From a bacterium (GTDB taxonomy: Bacteria > Krumholzibacteriota > Krumholzibacteria > LZORAL124-64-63): a DNA stretch of 6,414 nt. The DNA is taken from contig QNDV01000136.1 of assembly GCA_003646045.1 (NCBI GenBank), positions 1 through 6,414 of the forward strand, read 5' to 3'. The position numbers and the translations under genes were made by a program. Position 1 is the first letter of the stretch. Each line of letters begins with the position of its first letter. The notes beneath the pieces are model-generated. The model saw nothing but the letters and a program-made list of their open reading frames with translations. It was not told where the DNA came from and searched no databases. Below are positions 1-6,270 of this stretch, piece after piece.

Positions 1-291
<291 letters not shown>

Positions 292-296
292 TCGGG

Positions 297-301
297 ACCT
301 C
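297..301 (-). promoter_or_regulatory. Ribosome binding site for the KKKVA-repeat gene
   Basis: GAGGT on the minus strand lies 5 bases before ATG 291-289 and supports that start. A longer match, AGGAGGT at 359-365, lies 10 bases before the in-frame GTG 348-346. A third, GGAGGAG at 283-289, lies 6 bases before the in-frame GTG 276-274. The choice among the three is not settled by sequence alone; the ATG is preferred for codon identity and spacing. Confidence 0.5.
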
Positions 302-420
302 ACTTGTTGAGAGTTCCTACGTCCACCCGGTACCCGCACCCAGGGCACCAGGGGGCAGACCTCCTGTCTCGAAAGGTGCTCGTGCCTCACTGGCGTCAGG
401 TAACCAGCAGAAGCATGAAC

Positions 421-450
421 ATTATTTGAATGAGCTTAAAAACGTGTCAA
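421..450 (-). promoter_or_regulatory. Sigma-70-type promoter for the KKKVA-repeat gene
   Basis: On the minus strand an exact TTGACA (445-450) is followed after 18 bases by AATAAT (421-426), a five-of-six match to the -10 consensus. Its -35 box lies 1 base beyond the T-run of the upstream terminator, which suits a fresh transcription start. Transcription would begin near 413-415, giving a leader of roughly 120 bases to ATG 291 or about 65 bases to GTG 348. I see no riboswitch or clear operator in that leader (292-420), only short weak inverted repeats. Confidence 0.75.
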
Positions 451-451
451 T

Positions 452-481
452 AAAAAAAGGAACCGTCGATGACGGTTCCTT
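452..481 (-). terminator. Rho-independent terminator after the secG/tRNA-Leu unit
   Basis: On the minus strand GGAACCGTC pairs perfectly with GACGGTTCC around a 3-base ATC loop (stem arms 471-479 and 459-467) and is followed by seven T residues (458-452). The two outer A:T pairs extend the stem to 11 bp. It begins 11 bases beyond the tRNA 3' end, so it terminates the secG-tRNA transcript. It also shields the repeat-protein promoter next to it from read-through. Confidence 0.93.
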
Positions 482-492
482 CCTTGTAGCGA

Positions 493-578
493 TGGTGCCC
501 GGGGCGGGATTCGAACCCGCACGGCTTGTGGCCACTACCCCCTCAAGATAGCGTGTCTACCAATTCCACCACCCGGGC
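493..578 (-). tRNA. leuU: tRNA-Leu, anticodon GAG
   Basis: The minus strand folds as a complete 86-base type II tRNA with an encoded CCA end (495-493). Acceptor arms GCCCGGG and CCCGGGC pair perfectly, with discriminator A. The D arm has the leucine-type GGTGGAATTGGTAGACAC run. The anticodon stem CTATC/GGTAG holds the loop TTGAGGG, giving anticodon GAG at 544-542. A long variable arm carries a GGC/GCC stem, and the T arm is GCGGG-TTCGAAT-CCCGC. It reads CUC and CUU leucine codons. It starts 24 bases after the secG stop, so it is probably cut from the secG transcript. E. coli has the same isoacceptor (leuU) next to secG, which supports both calls. Confidence 0.97.
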
Positions 579-602
579 ACGGCACCATGCGGACGGCGAC
601 AA

Positions 603-1019
603 CTAGTTGCCGCCTTCGCTCTCATCATTGCCGCCGCCACCCTGGGTGGCCGGTTGCTGCGTCGTAGCCGGCGCGTCGAGCGGTGCATCAGCCGGGGCAT
701 CCAGCGGCTGCTCCTGCACCGGCGGCATGAACTCACCCTGCTTCGCGGCACCATCGATGACACCACTATGCGTAACGGTTCCGGAAGTGTCGGTCATGAA
801 GAGCACGAAACTCGACACGAAAAAAGCCACCGCAAGATAGATCGTCATCTTGTGCAGCAGGGTTGTCATTCCGCGCGATCCCAGCAACTGCTGCGGGGCG
901 CCACCGGCACCGCCAAAAGCACCGGCCAGTCCTCCGCCCTTGCTGGACTGGAGCAACACGACGACCGACAGCATGATGCATATCAGGACATGGATAATGA
1001 TGAGCAGCGTATGGATCAT
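603..1019 (-). CDS. secG: Preprotein translocase subunit SecG
   Basis: SecG is the small auxiliary subunit of the SecYEG channel in the inner membrane and improves SecA-driven protein export. The 138-residue product has two hydrophobic helices (about residues 4-23 and 57-75). The conserved cytoplasmic loop lies between them: SSKGGGLAGAFGG (25-37) followed by LLGSRG (45-50). Helix 2 starts at the characteristic KMTIYLAV. The start is ATG 1019, with GGGAG 8 bases upstream (1028-1032); the TTG at 1034 would use that ribosome site as codons and is rejected. Residues 97-138 form a disordered Pro/Gln/Ala tail with the internal repeat PLDAPADAPLDAPA, then a Gly-rich acidic end. That makes it longer than the 110 residues of E. 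coli SecG. It has its own promoter and is followed by tRNA-Leu. The usual neighbour tpiA is not between it and pgk. Confidence 0.96.
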   Translation of the reverse strand: MIHTLLIIIHVLICIMLSVVVLLQSSKGGGLAGAFGGAGGAPQQLLGSRGMTTLLHKMTIYLAVAFFVSSFVLFMTDTSGTVTHSGVIDGAAKQGEFMPPVQEQPLDAPADAPLDAPATTQQPATQGGGGNDESEGGN

Positions 1020-1080
1020 TGGTTCTACTCCCAAGGGGTACCACGGACTGGCGCGATCCTCATTGTCAGCACAAGCACCA

Positions 1081-1103
1081 CCGGTCCGGCAGGGCCGGAC
1101 CGG
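1081..1103 (-). other. Perfect 10-bp GC-rich hairpin in the secG leader
   Basis: CCGGTCCGGC and GCCGGACCGG form a perfect 10-bp stem around a 3-base loop. No T-run follows on either strand, so it is not a standard intrinsic terminator. If the promoter at 1116-1144 is right, transcription starts near 1109, and this stem sits within the first 30 bases of the secG leader, about 60 bases before the start codon. A role as a 5' stabilising stem, a binding site or a relic of a pgk terminator is inference only. Confidence 0.7.
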
Positions 1104-1115
1104 CGAGGGACGAAA

Positions 1116-1144
1116 AATCTAACACCCGACCCCCACCCTGTCAA
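1116..1144 (-). promoter_or_regulatory. Sigma-70-type promoter for secG and tRNA-Leu
   Basis: On the minus strand an exact TTGACA (1139-1144) is followed after 17 bases by TAGATT (1116-1121), which keeps the key first T, second A and last T of the -10 box. The -35 box begins 13 bases after the pgk stop codon. The predicted start near 1109 leaves a leader of about 90 bases before secG. Confidence 0.72.
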
Positions 1145-1157
1145 ACAGCCGCAACGG

Positions 1158-2357
1158 TCAATAATCCGTCAAGGCGGCCACACCGGGCAATTCACGCCCG
1201 CCCATGAACTCGAGGGAAGCGCCGCCACCTGTCGATAGATGGCCCACGCGATCGCCGAGACCGAACTGGTTCACCGCCGCCACACTGTCACCCCCACCCA
1301 CCACCGAGCGGGCTCCGCGAGCCGTCGCCGCGGCAATAGCCTCTCCCACACTCCGCGTACCGGTCGCGAATGCCGGCATCTCGAAGACACCCATGGGACC
1401 GTTCCAGAAGACGGACTTCGCGTCGCCCAGGATCTCGCCATAGCGGGTAACCGTGCGCGGCCCGATATCCAGTCCCTGCCAGCGATCGGGAATATCGGTG
1501 ACCAGCACGTCCCGACGGGGGGCCGCCTCGCTGAAGGACTCGGCCACGACACAATCCTCTGGCAGCACCAGACTGGCGCGACTCGATTTGGCCTTCTGCT
1601 GGATCTGCCGGACCACATCCATGCTGTCGGTATCCAGCAGGCTCTCGCCCACGCCCAGTCCCAGAACCTTGAAGAAGGTGAAGATCATGCCGCCTCCCAG
1701 CAGCAGCGTGTCGACCTTGTCCAGCAGGTTGAGAATTACCTCGACCTTGCCCGCCACCTTGGCGCCACCCAGCACCGCTACAAAGGGACGGGGCGGGTCG
1801 TCCAGGAGTCCGGCCAGTTCATGGAGTTCCCTTTCCATCAACAGCCCCGCCCGGCACTCGTCGAAATGACGCGTCACGCCGACGGTGGAGGCGTGCGCCC
1901 GGTGCGCCGTGCCGAAGGCGTCATTGACATAGACATCGCCCAGGTCCGCCAGGCCGGCGGCAAAACCGGGATCATTGGCTGTCTCGCCCGGGTTGAAACG
2001 CAAGTTCTCCAGGAGCAGGATCTGCCCCGGCACCAGGGCCGACGCCTTGGCCACGGCATCGGGACCCACGGTGTCGACAGCGAATTTTATCGGTACGGAA
2101 AAGAGCGAGGCAAGATGGTCCGCGACGGGCCGCAGGGACTGGGTCGGATCGATCCTGCCCTTGGGCCGACCCAGATGGCTCATGAGCACCACACTGCCGC
2201 CGGTGTCGAGGATCCGCTCGATGGAGGGAACGGCCGACCGGACACGGGTATCGTCCGTGATCTCGCGTTCGGCACCCAGAGGCACGTTGAAATCGACTCG
2301 CATGAGCACACGCCGACCATCGGCGTTGAAGTCGTTGAGATCCAGTTTGCGGGGCAT
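1158..2357 (-). CDS. pgk: Phosphoglycerate kinase
   Basis: This cytosolic glycolytic enzyme moves phosphate from 1,3-bisphosphoglycerate to ADP, giving 3-phosphoglycerate and ATP. The 399-residue length is typical. N-domain substrate motifs are MRVDFNVPLG (19-28), SHLGRPKG (60-67), ENLRF (117-121) and VNDAFGTAHRAHAS (144-157). The hinge and nucleotide domain show LGGAKVAGKVEV (196-207), LLGGGM (219-224), VFWNGPMGVFE (316-326), GGGDSVAA (354-361) and STGGGASLE (375-383), ending in the usual ELPGVAAL. Two ATGs lie in tandem; the second (2357) is preferred because GGGAG (2364-2368) is 6 bases from it but only 3 from ATG 2360. It has its own promoter after comF and no visible terminator before the secG promoter. 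The more common bacterial GGGDT is GGGDS here, a mild change. All residues expected for activity appear intact. Confidence 0.98.
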   Translation of the reverse strand: MPRKLDLNDFNADGRRVLMRVDFNVPLGAEREITDDTRVRSAVPSIERILDTGGSVVLMSHLGRPKGRIDPTQSLRPVADHLASLFSVPIKFAVDTVGPDAVAKASALVPGQILLLENLRFNPGETANDPGFAAGLADLGDVYVNDAFGTAHRAHASTVGVTRHFDECRAGLLMERELHELAGLLDDPPRPFVAVLGGAKVAGKVEVILNLLDKVDTLLLGGGMIFTFFKVLGLGVGESLLDTDSMDVVRQIQQKAKSSRASLVLPEDCVVAESFSEAAPRRDVLVTDIPDRWQGLDIGPRTVTRYGEILGDAKSVFWNGPMGVFEMPAFATGTRSVGEAIAAATARGARSVVGGGDSVAAVNQFGLGDRVGHLSTGGGASLEFMGGRELPGVAALTDY

Positions 2358-2401
2358 CATCCACTCCCGGGCTTAGGGGCCTTCGCGGTCCGGACGCGCC
2401 C

Positions 2402-2430
2402 ATGTTAGGAACCGGTAATGAGCGTGTCAA
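2402..2430 (-). promoter_or_regulatory. Sigma-70-type promoter for pgk
   Basis: On the minus strand an exact TTGACA (2425-2430) is followed after 17 bases by TAACAT (2402-2407), which matches four of six -10 positions, including the first two and the last two. It lies in the 101-base gap between the comF stop and the pgk start, with transcription starting near 2395 and a leader of about 38 bases. It would let pgk be expressed independently of the cell-wall operon upstream. Confidence 0.72.
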
Positions 2431-2458
2431 CCATCTCCGGCGGGACCACCCCGTAATT

Positions 2459-3265
2459 TCAGCGCCATTGTGCCCGCGCGGCTTTGTTCGCCACGTGATC
2501 CCCTTCAGGAGATGCGGCTGCCACCTTCGCCGCCCTCGCACCCTGGCCCGGCAGTGACGTCGCTATGGCCAATACCGCGACCACCGGCAAATCCGCGGCC
2601 GATAGCGCCCGCACGACTTCCACCACCGTCGCTCCACTGGTGACCACGTCATCCACTACCACGAGGGGACGGTCCACCGGTCGCGCCGTACACCCCGGGG
2701 AACGGAAGGCCCGGACGACATTCCCCATGCGGGCCTCCGGGTCGGACAGGCGGGCCTGCTGGGCGGTGGCGCGTACCCGCGCCACGAGGTCCTCGCGTAC
2801 ACCTGCACCGAGATGCAGGGCGAGAACCCGCGCCAGCAGTGCCGACTGATTGAAGCCTCGGGCGCGCAGACGCCGTGGATGCAGGGGGACCGGGACCAGG
2901 TCACATCCTTCCCACGGGTGAAGTAATCGGACCGACTTCGCCAACGCCGCCGCCAACGGCCCCACCAATCCCCGCTGACCGTGGTATTTCCAGGCGTGGA
3001 TAACACCGGCGATTACAGCCGTGGTCTCCGTGGCCGCCAGCAGAGGGAGGTCGCCGGTCCCCGTGCCTACCACGGCGCGACACGGCGGGCCAATGCCGGC
3101 TGCGCAACGGCGGCACAACGGCACTTCGTCCCAGATTCTCAAACCGCGGCTCGCAGACGCTGCGGCACAGAATCCGGCTTCAGTCCACGGGCAACCGCAA
3201 ACCACACAGGTCACCGGCGCCCACAGGTCAAGTAGGGCCTGCCAAAGCAGTGCCACGCCTCGCAT
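2459..3265 (-). CDS. comF: ComF family protein (phosphoribosyltransferase-like)
   Basis: ComF/GntX-family proteins carry an N-terminal zinc-ribbon and a type I phosphoribosyltransferase fold. In naturally competent bacteria ComF helps handle incoming single-stranded DNA; the exact reaction is unknown. In this 268-residue product, paired cysteines CVVC (20-23) and CRRC (51-54), plus C25, C33 and C62, form the presumed metal site. DLVPVPLHPRRLRARGFNQ (122-140) is the family signature. TAQQARLSDPEARMGNVVRAF (167-187) is the second block, and VVVDDVVTSGAT (202-213) is the PRPP-binding loop. Start ATG 3265 has only a weak ribosome site. The frame is open upstream to 3385, inside aroE, but that extension lacks family similarity. 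It is the last gene of the mrdA-rodA-lgt-aroE run, 40 bases after aroE. The C-terminal end past residue 240 is Ala/Lys-rich and not recognisable. Competence itself cannot be inferred from comF alone. Confidence 0.92.
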   Translation of the reverse strand: MRGVALLWQALLDLWAPVTCVVCGCPWTEAGFCAAASASRGLRIWDEVPLCRRCAAGIGPPCRAVVGTGTGDLPLLAATETTAVIAGVIHAWKYHGQRGLVGPLAAALAKSVRLLHPWEGCDLVPVPLHPRRLRARGFNQSALLARVLALHLGAGVREDLVARVRATAQQARLSDPEARMGNVVRAFRSPGCTARPVDRPLVVVDDVVTSGATVVEVVRALSAADLPVVAVLAIATSLPGQGARAAKVAAASPEGDHVANKAARAQWR

Positions 3266-3305
3266 GGGGGTTATCCGATCCGGGGGAGAAGGTCGATGGA
3301 TCCGT

Positions 3306-4193
3306 TCAGTCGTCCATCGCCAGGGCGGCCTGGAAAGCCGTCCAGGGTACCGGCGGCCCGAACCACCAGGCAAAAGCCAGGCCACCCTGCATCATCAGGA
3401 CCGGCAAGCCGTCCACGTGCTGGAATCCCAGTGGCGGAGCTTCCGAAGGCAACTGCTCGCCGTAACGCAGGTCCAGCAGCAGCGACGGTCCGTTGCCGGC
3501 GGCAACCGGCAGAAAGGGGTCCGTTGCCACGCCACCGGCCAGGCAACAGATCCACAGGGCGGCTCCATCCGGGGCATCCGGACGCCCGGGGACCAGGGGT
3601 TCGACAGCGACCTCTGCTTCCACACTTCCCGCCGCCAACCACTTCGCGAAACGGTCACGACCGGCTTGTGAGCGGTTGCGGACCTGGATGCGCGGAACTC
3701 CCCAGCGGGCCAAAGCGTCGACGGCCGCGCGTGCCGACCCGCCCGCCCCCAGGACGGTGGCGACATCCGGCGGTGACGCCTCGGGCCAGGCCTGACTCAG
3801 CACGGCGACAACACCGCCGCTGTCCGTGTTGTGGCCCAGCCAGCTGCCGTCTTCGACCTTCACCGTGTTGACCGCCCCCAGGGAGCGGGCCTGGTCCGTG
3901 CGGCCATCACACAGGATGGCTACCGCTTCCTTGTGGGGCGCCGTGACGTTGAAGCCGGCCAGATGCCGGGCGAATCCACCCTGTTTGAGATACGGCAGTC
4001 GCTCTGCCGTCACATGCAATGCCACGTACTCGGTGGCGAGTTCCCGATCCTCCATTCCCGCGTTGTGCAGGCGCGGTGACAGGGAGTGGGACACCGGGTC
4101 CCCGATCACGGCATAGAACGGAGCAGCGGGTGTCCAGGGCTCACCACCTCTCAGAAAACCGTCCTGGCCCAATTCCACCAGATCAAGTATCAC
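3306..4193 (-). CDS. aroE: Shikimate dehydrogenase (NADP+)
   Basis: AroE reduces 3-dehydroshikimate to shikimate with NADPH in aromatic amino acid synthesis. In this 295-residue product the shikimate site is VIGDPVSHSLSP (29-40, with the two serines S37 and S39). The catalytic lysine is K88 in FNVTAPHKE and the catalytic aspartate D124 in HNTD. The Rossmann glycine loop is VLGAGGSARA (147-156), followed by RNRS (172-175) for the NADP phosphate. DLRYGE (241-246) and the QGGLAFAWWFG helix (269-279) match the C-terminal consensus. The GTG start lies 11 bases inside the end of lgt. It is fixed by GGGAGGTG 7 bases upstream (4201-4208). This gives about 26 residues before the first conserved strand, longer than in E. 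coli AroE. The usual NTDG is NTDS here. Overlap with lgt suggests translational coupling. Confidence 0.95.
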   Translation of the reverse strand: MILDLVELGQDGFLRGGEPWTPAAPFYAVIGDPVSHSLSPRLHNAGMEDRELATEYVALHVTAERLPYLKQGGFARHLAGFNVTAPHKEAVAILCDGRTDQARSLGAVNTVKVEDGSWLGHNTDSGGVVAVLSQAWPEASPPDVATVLGAGGSARAAVDALARWGVPRIQVRNRSQAGRDRFAKWLAAGSVEAEVAVEPLVPGRPDAPDGAALWICCLAGGVATDPFLPVAAGNGPSLLLDLRYGEQLPSEAPPLGFQHVDGLPVLMMQGGLAFAWWFGPPVPWTAFQAALAMDD

Positions 4194-4974
4194 GGCTCGG
4201 CACCTCCCGCGATCTCCGGCAGCGAACCACCAGCAGCGCCAATCCCGCGGCTACCAGCGTCAGGCTGATCCACTGGTTGTTTGTCCAGCCCAGGGCCATT
4301 CGCTGCTCGGGTTCGTAGTAACGGAAGAAATCCTCGGCGAACCGGGCCAGGCCGTAGAGCACCATGAAACGGCCGAAAGTGGCGCCGAGCACGGGACGCC
4401 AGCGCTCAGCCAGCAACAGCAGGATAAAGATCAGGAAGCCCGCCGCCGAGCCGTAGAGCTGCGTCGGATGCACGGACACATCCCCGAAAATCCGCCAGGC
4501 CGGCGCCCCCGCCGGGAACTGGACTCCACAGGCATGACCGGTGGGCAGACCGAAACAGCACCCAGCCATGAAACAGCCGATCCGCGTAAGACCGATACCC
4601 AGGATCACACCCGGCGAGAAGATGTCCGCCATGACCAGGAACGATACGCCCCGGCGCCGTGCCAGCCACCATACCGTGGCGGTGGACAACACGATGCCAC
4701 CATAGAGCGTGAGGCCTCCGTCCCAGATGAAGAACGCCCGGTACCAGGGGTCGAAACTGCCGCCGGCGCCGAACTCGGCTGCATGGGTCACGACATAGAA
4801 TAAACGGACACCCACCAGGCTCGAGACCAGGACTGCGAATACCAGATCCATGATGGTCTCGGCATCCACACCGTGGACACGCCCGCGAACCACGCTCAGC
4901 CACATGCCCAAGGCAAAACTCAGGGCCAGCATCAGGCCGAAACTCTTGATGATGCCGAACAACTCAGGGTACAA
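4183..4974 (-). CDS. lgt: Prolipoprotein diacylglyceryl transferase
   Basis: Lgt is an inner-membrane enzyme that transfers diacylglycerol from phosphatidylglycerol to the lipobox cysteine of prolipoproteins, the first lipoprotein-maturation step. The 263-residue product is a multi-pass membrane protein with about seven hydrophobic segments. The Lgt signatures are GGLTLYGGIV (86-95), GIGLTRIGCFMAGCCFG (126-142), VHPTQLYGS (168-176) and ARFAEDFFR (210-218). R131 matches the essential Arg of the family signature. Where E. coli Lgt has His103 and Asn146, this protein has Y91 and C134; the GCF..GCC form is seen in a subset of bacterial Lgt proteins, as far as I recall. It starts at TTG 4974, with a strong GGGAGGAA site 6 bases upstream (4981-4988) and 30 bases after rodA. 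No ATG fits, because the N-terminal YPELFGI motif begins right after this codon. Confidence 0.95.
   Translation of the reverse strand: MYPELFGIIKSFGLMLALSFALGMWLSVVRGRVHGVDAETIMDLVFAVLVSSLVGVRLFYVVTHAAEFGAGGSFDPWYRAFFIWDGGLTLYGGIVLSTATVWWLARRRGVSFLVMADIFSPGVILGIGLTRIGCFMAGCCFGLPTGHACGVQFPAGAPAWRIFGDVSVHPTQLYGSAAGFLIFILLLLAERWRPVLGATFGRFMVLYGLARFAEDFFRYYEPEQRMALGWTNNQWISLTLVAAGLALLVVRCRRSREVPSRDT
4201..4208 (-). promoter_or_regulatory. Ribosome binding site that fixes the aroE GTG start
   Basis: GGGAGGTG on the minus strand lies inside the lgt coding sequence, 7 bases before GTG 4193-4191. It decides for the GTG start and for an 11-base overlap of lgt and aroE. Confidence 0.85.
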
Positions 4975-4980
4975 GATCGC

Positions 4981-4988
4981 TTCCTCCC
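4981..4988 (-). promoter_or_regulatory. Ribosome binding site that fixes the lgt TTG start
   Basis: GGGAGGAA on the minus strand lies 6 bases before TTG 4974-4972, in the 30-base gap after rodA. The strong site makes the rare TTG start credible. Confidence 0.88.
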
Positions 4989-5004
4989 GCGTCCGTGATC
5001 AGAG

Positions 5005-6270
5005 TCAGTCGTCGAACGAGCGCGAGCTGACGTTGGCCAGCAGGCCGAGCATGATGGAACTGGCCAACAGGTTCGAGCCACCGTAGCTCAATAGCGGCAA
5101 GGGCAGCCCGGTCACCGGCAGCAGTCCGGTGGTGATGGCTACATTCACCACGACATGAAAGATGTAGTAGGAGACCACGCCCACCGCCACGTATCTCGCG
5201 AAAGGTCGTCGCGCGTAAGTGGCATGCACCACTCCCCGCAGCATTATCACGGCAAAAAGGGCCAGGATCGAAACGGCTCCGAAGAAACCCAGTTCTTCCC
5301 CTACCACCGAGAAGATGAAATCCGTATGCCGTTCGGGCAGGAAAGCCAGCCCCTTCTGGGTGCCCTGCAGGTAATGGGTTCCGAAAATTCCACCAGACCC
5401 GATGGCCACCTTGGACTGGATGGCCTGATAGCCCGTGCCAAACGCATCGCGAGCCGGGTCGAAGAAAGTGAGGATCCGTTCCTGCTGGTAGATCTTGAGC
5501 TTGGCCCAGAAGAAGGGGATGCCGATACCGGTGGCCACGTTGACCACCAACAGCGTCACGCTGGCCAGGATGGTGACTCTCGCCATGGTCAATACGCCGA
5601 GAACCAGGACCAGGTAGATGCCCCAGGGCCACGGGTTGGCCACCACGGACTCGGAATAGAAACTGATCACCGCACTCAACACGGCACTGCCAGCACCCAC
5701 GAGCAGGATACCCGGTATCCCGTACCAGAAGATCATGCCGACCCATATGGCCAGGAACACCAGGCTCGTGCCCAGGTCCGGCTCACGCAGCACCAGCACC
5801 AGAGGCGTCATGGCCAGCAGAAGAGTCCCCAGCGTAGCGAATAGTCCCCGCCCGTCCTCACGACTGCGACCCAGCACGGTGGCGGTCACGAGCACCAGGG
5901 CCACCTTGGCCAGTTCCGAGGGCTGGACCCGGAACGGCCCCAGCACCAGCCAGCGTTGCGCACCACCGATACGCGGACCCAACAGCAAAACCAGCAGCAG
6001 CAGCGCCATCGAGACCAGGAAAAACGGCAAAGCCACGTTCTCCAGGAAGCGCAGGCTCAGTCGTGACGCCACGAGCAGGGCGACGTAACTCACCACCAGC
6101 CACATCAACTGCCGCCAGAACACGCTCTTGTACACGCCGGGATCCGTCTGTTCGTAGGGCCCCTGGATCGGCTCGGTTACCGACCACAGTACAGCCAGGC
6201 TGGCCAGACACAGCAGCAACCAGGCAATCAGGATCCAGCGGTCACCGGCAGGTACAAACATTCCGTTCAC
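5005..6270 (-). CDS. rodA: RodA, SEDS-family peptidoglycan glycosyltransferase
   Basis: RodA polymerises lipid II into glycan strands in the inner membrane as part of the rod/elongasome complex, working with PBP2, whose gene ends just upstream. SEDS signatures are visible in the 421-residue product: RWLVLGPFRVQPSELAK (106-122), REPDLGTS (162-169), GTGYQAIQSKVAIGSGGIFG (278-297), LPERHTDFIFSVVGEELG (311-328; D317 corresponds to the Asp implicated in catalysis, E. coli D262) and LPLLSYGGSNLL (391-402). It is about 50 residues longer than E. coli RodA (370). Much of the excess is an extra hydrophobic stretch at about 214-252, split by R231, before the conserved YQQERI..FFDP block. The GTG start overlaps the mrdA stop by 4 bases (GTGA) and has GGAG 8 bases upstream; ATG 6261 lacks a ribosome site. 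Confidence 0.97.
   Translation of the reverse strand: MNGMFVPAGDRWILIAWLLLCLASLAVLWSVTEPIQGPYEQTDPGVYKSVFWRQLMWLVVSYVALLVASRLSLRFLENVALPFFLVSMALLLLVLLLGPRIGGAQRWLVLGPFRVQPSELAKVALVLVTATVLGRSREDGRGLFATLGTLLLAMTPLVLVLREPDLGTSLVFLAIWVGMIFWYGIPGILLVGAGSAVLSAVISFYSESVVANPWPWGIYLVLVLGVLTMARVTILASVTLLVVNVATGIGIPFFWAKLKIYQQERILTFFDPARDAFGTGYQAIQSKVAIGSGGIFGTHYLQGTQKGLAFLPERHTDFIFSVVGEELGFFGAVSILALFAVIMLRGVVHATYARRPFARYVAVGVVSYYIFHVVVNVAITTGLLPVTGLPLPLLSYGGSNLLASSIMLGLLANVSSRSFDD

Noticed and set aside
398..416. Tiny leader frame MLLLVT upstream of the repeat gene
   Set aside because: Its ATG falls at or before the predicted transcription start and has no ribosome site, so it is unlikely to be translated.
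1020..1034. Longer secG start at TTG 1034
   Set aside because: It would use the GGGAG ribosome site as coding sequence. ATG 1019 has ideal spacing, and the protein then begins directly with the first helix.
1081..1103. Hairpin as the intrinsic terminator of pgk
   Set aside because: No T-run follows on either strand, and the stem lies downstream of the secG promoter, so as a terminator it would block secG.
1239..2408. Plus-strand open frame of 389 codons
   Set aside because: It lies antisense to pgk, whose full set of kinase motifs is intact on the minus strand. The plus product shows no recognisable domain and is typical of shadow frames in GC-rich DNA.
3266..3385. N-terminal extension of comF back to 3385
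   Set aside because: The added residues lie inside the 3' end of aroE, are Pro/Arg-rich and do not match the family; the zinc-ribbon cysteines begin soon after ATG 3265.
4964..5746. Second long minus-strand open frame (260 codons) under rodA
   Set aside because: It is out of frame with rodA, is rich in Arg/Gly/His without any motif, and lacks membrane segments; rodA is certain here.
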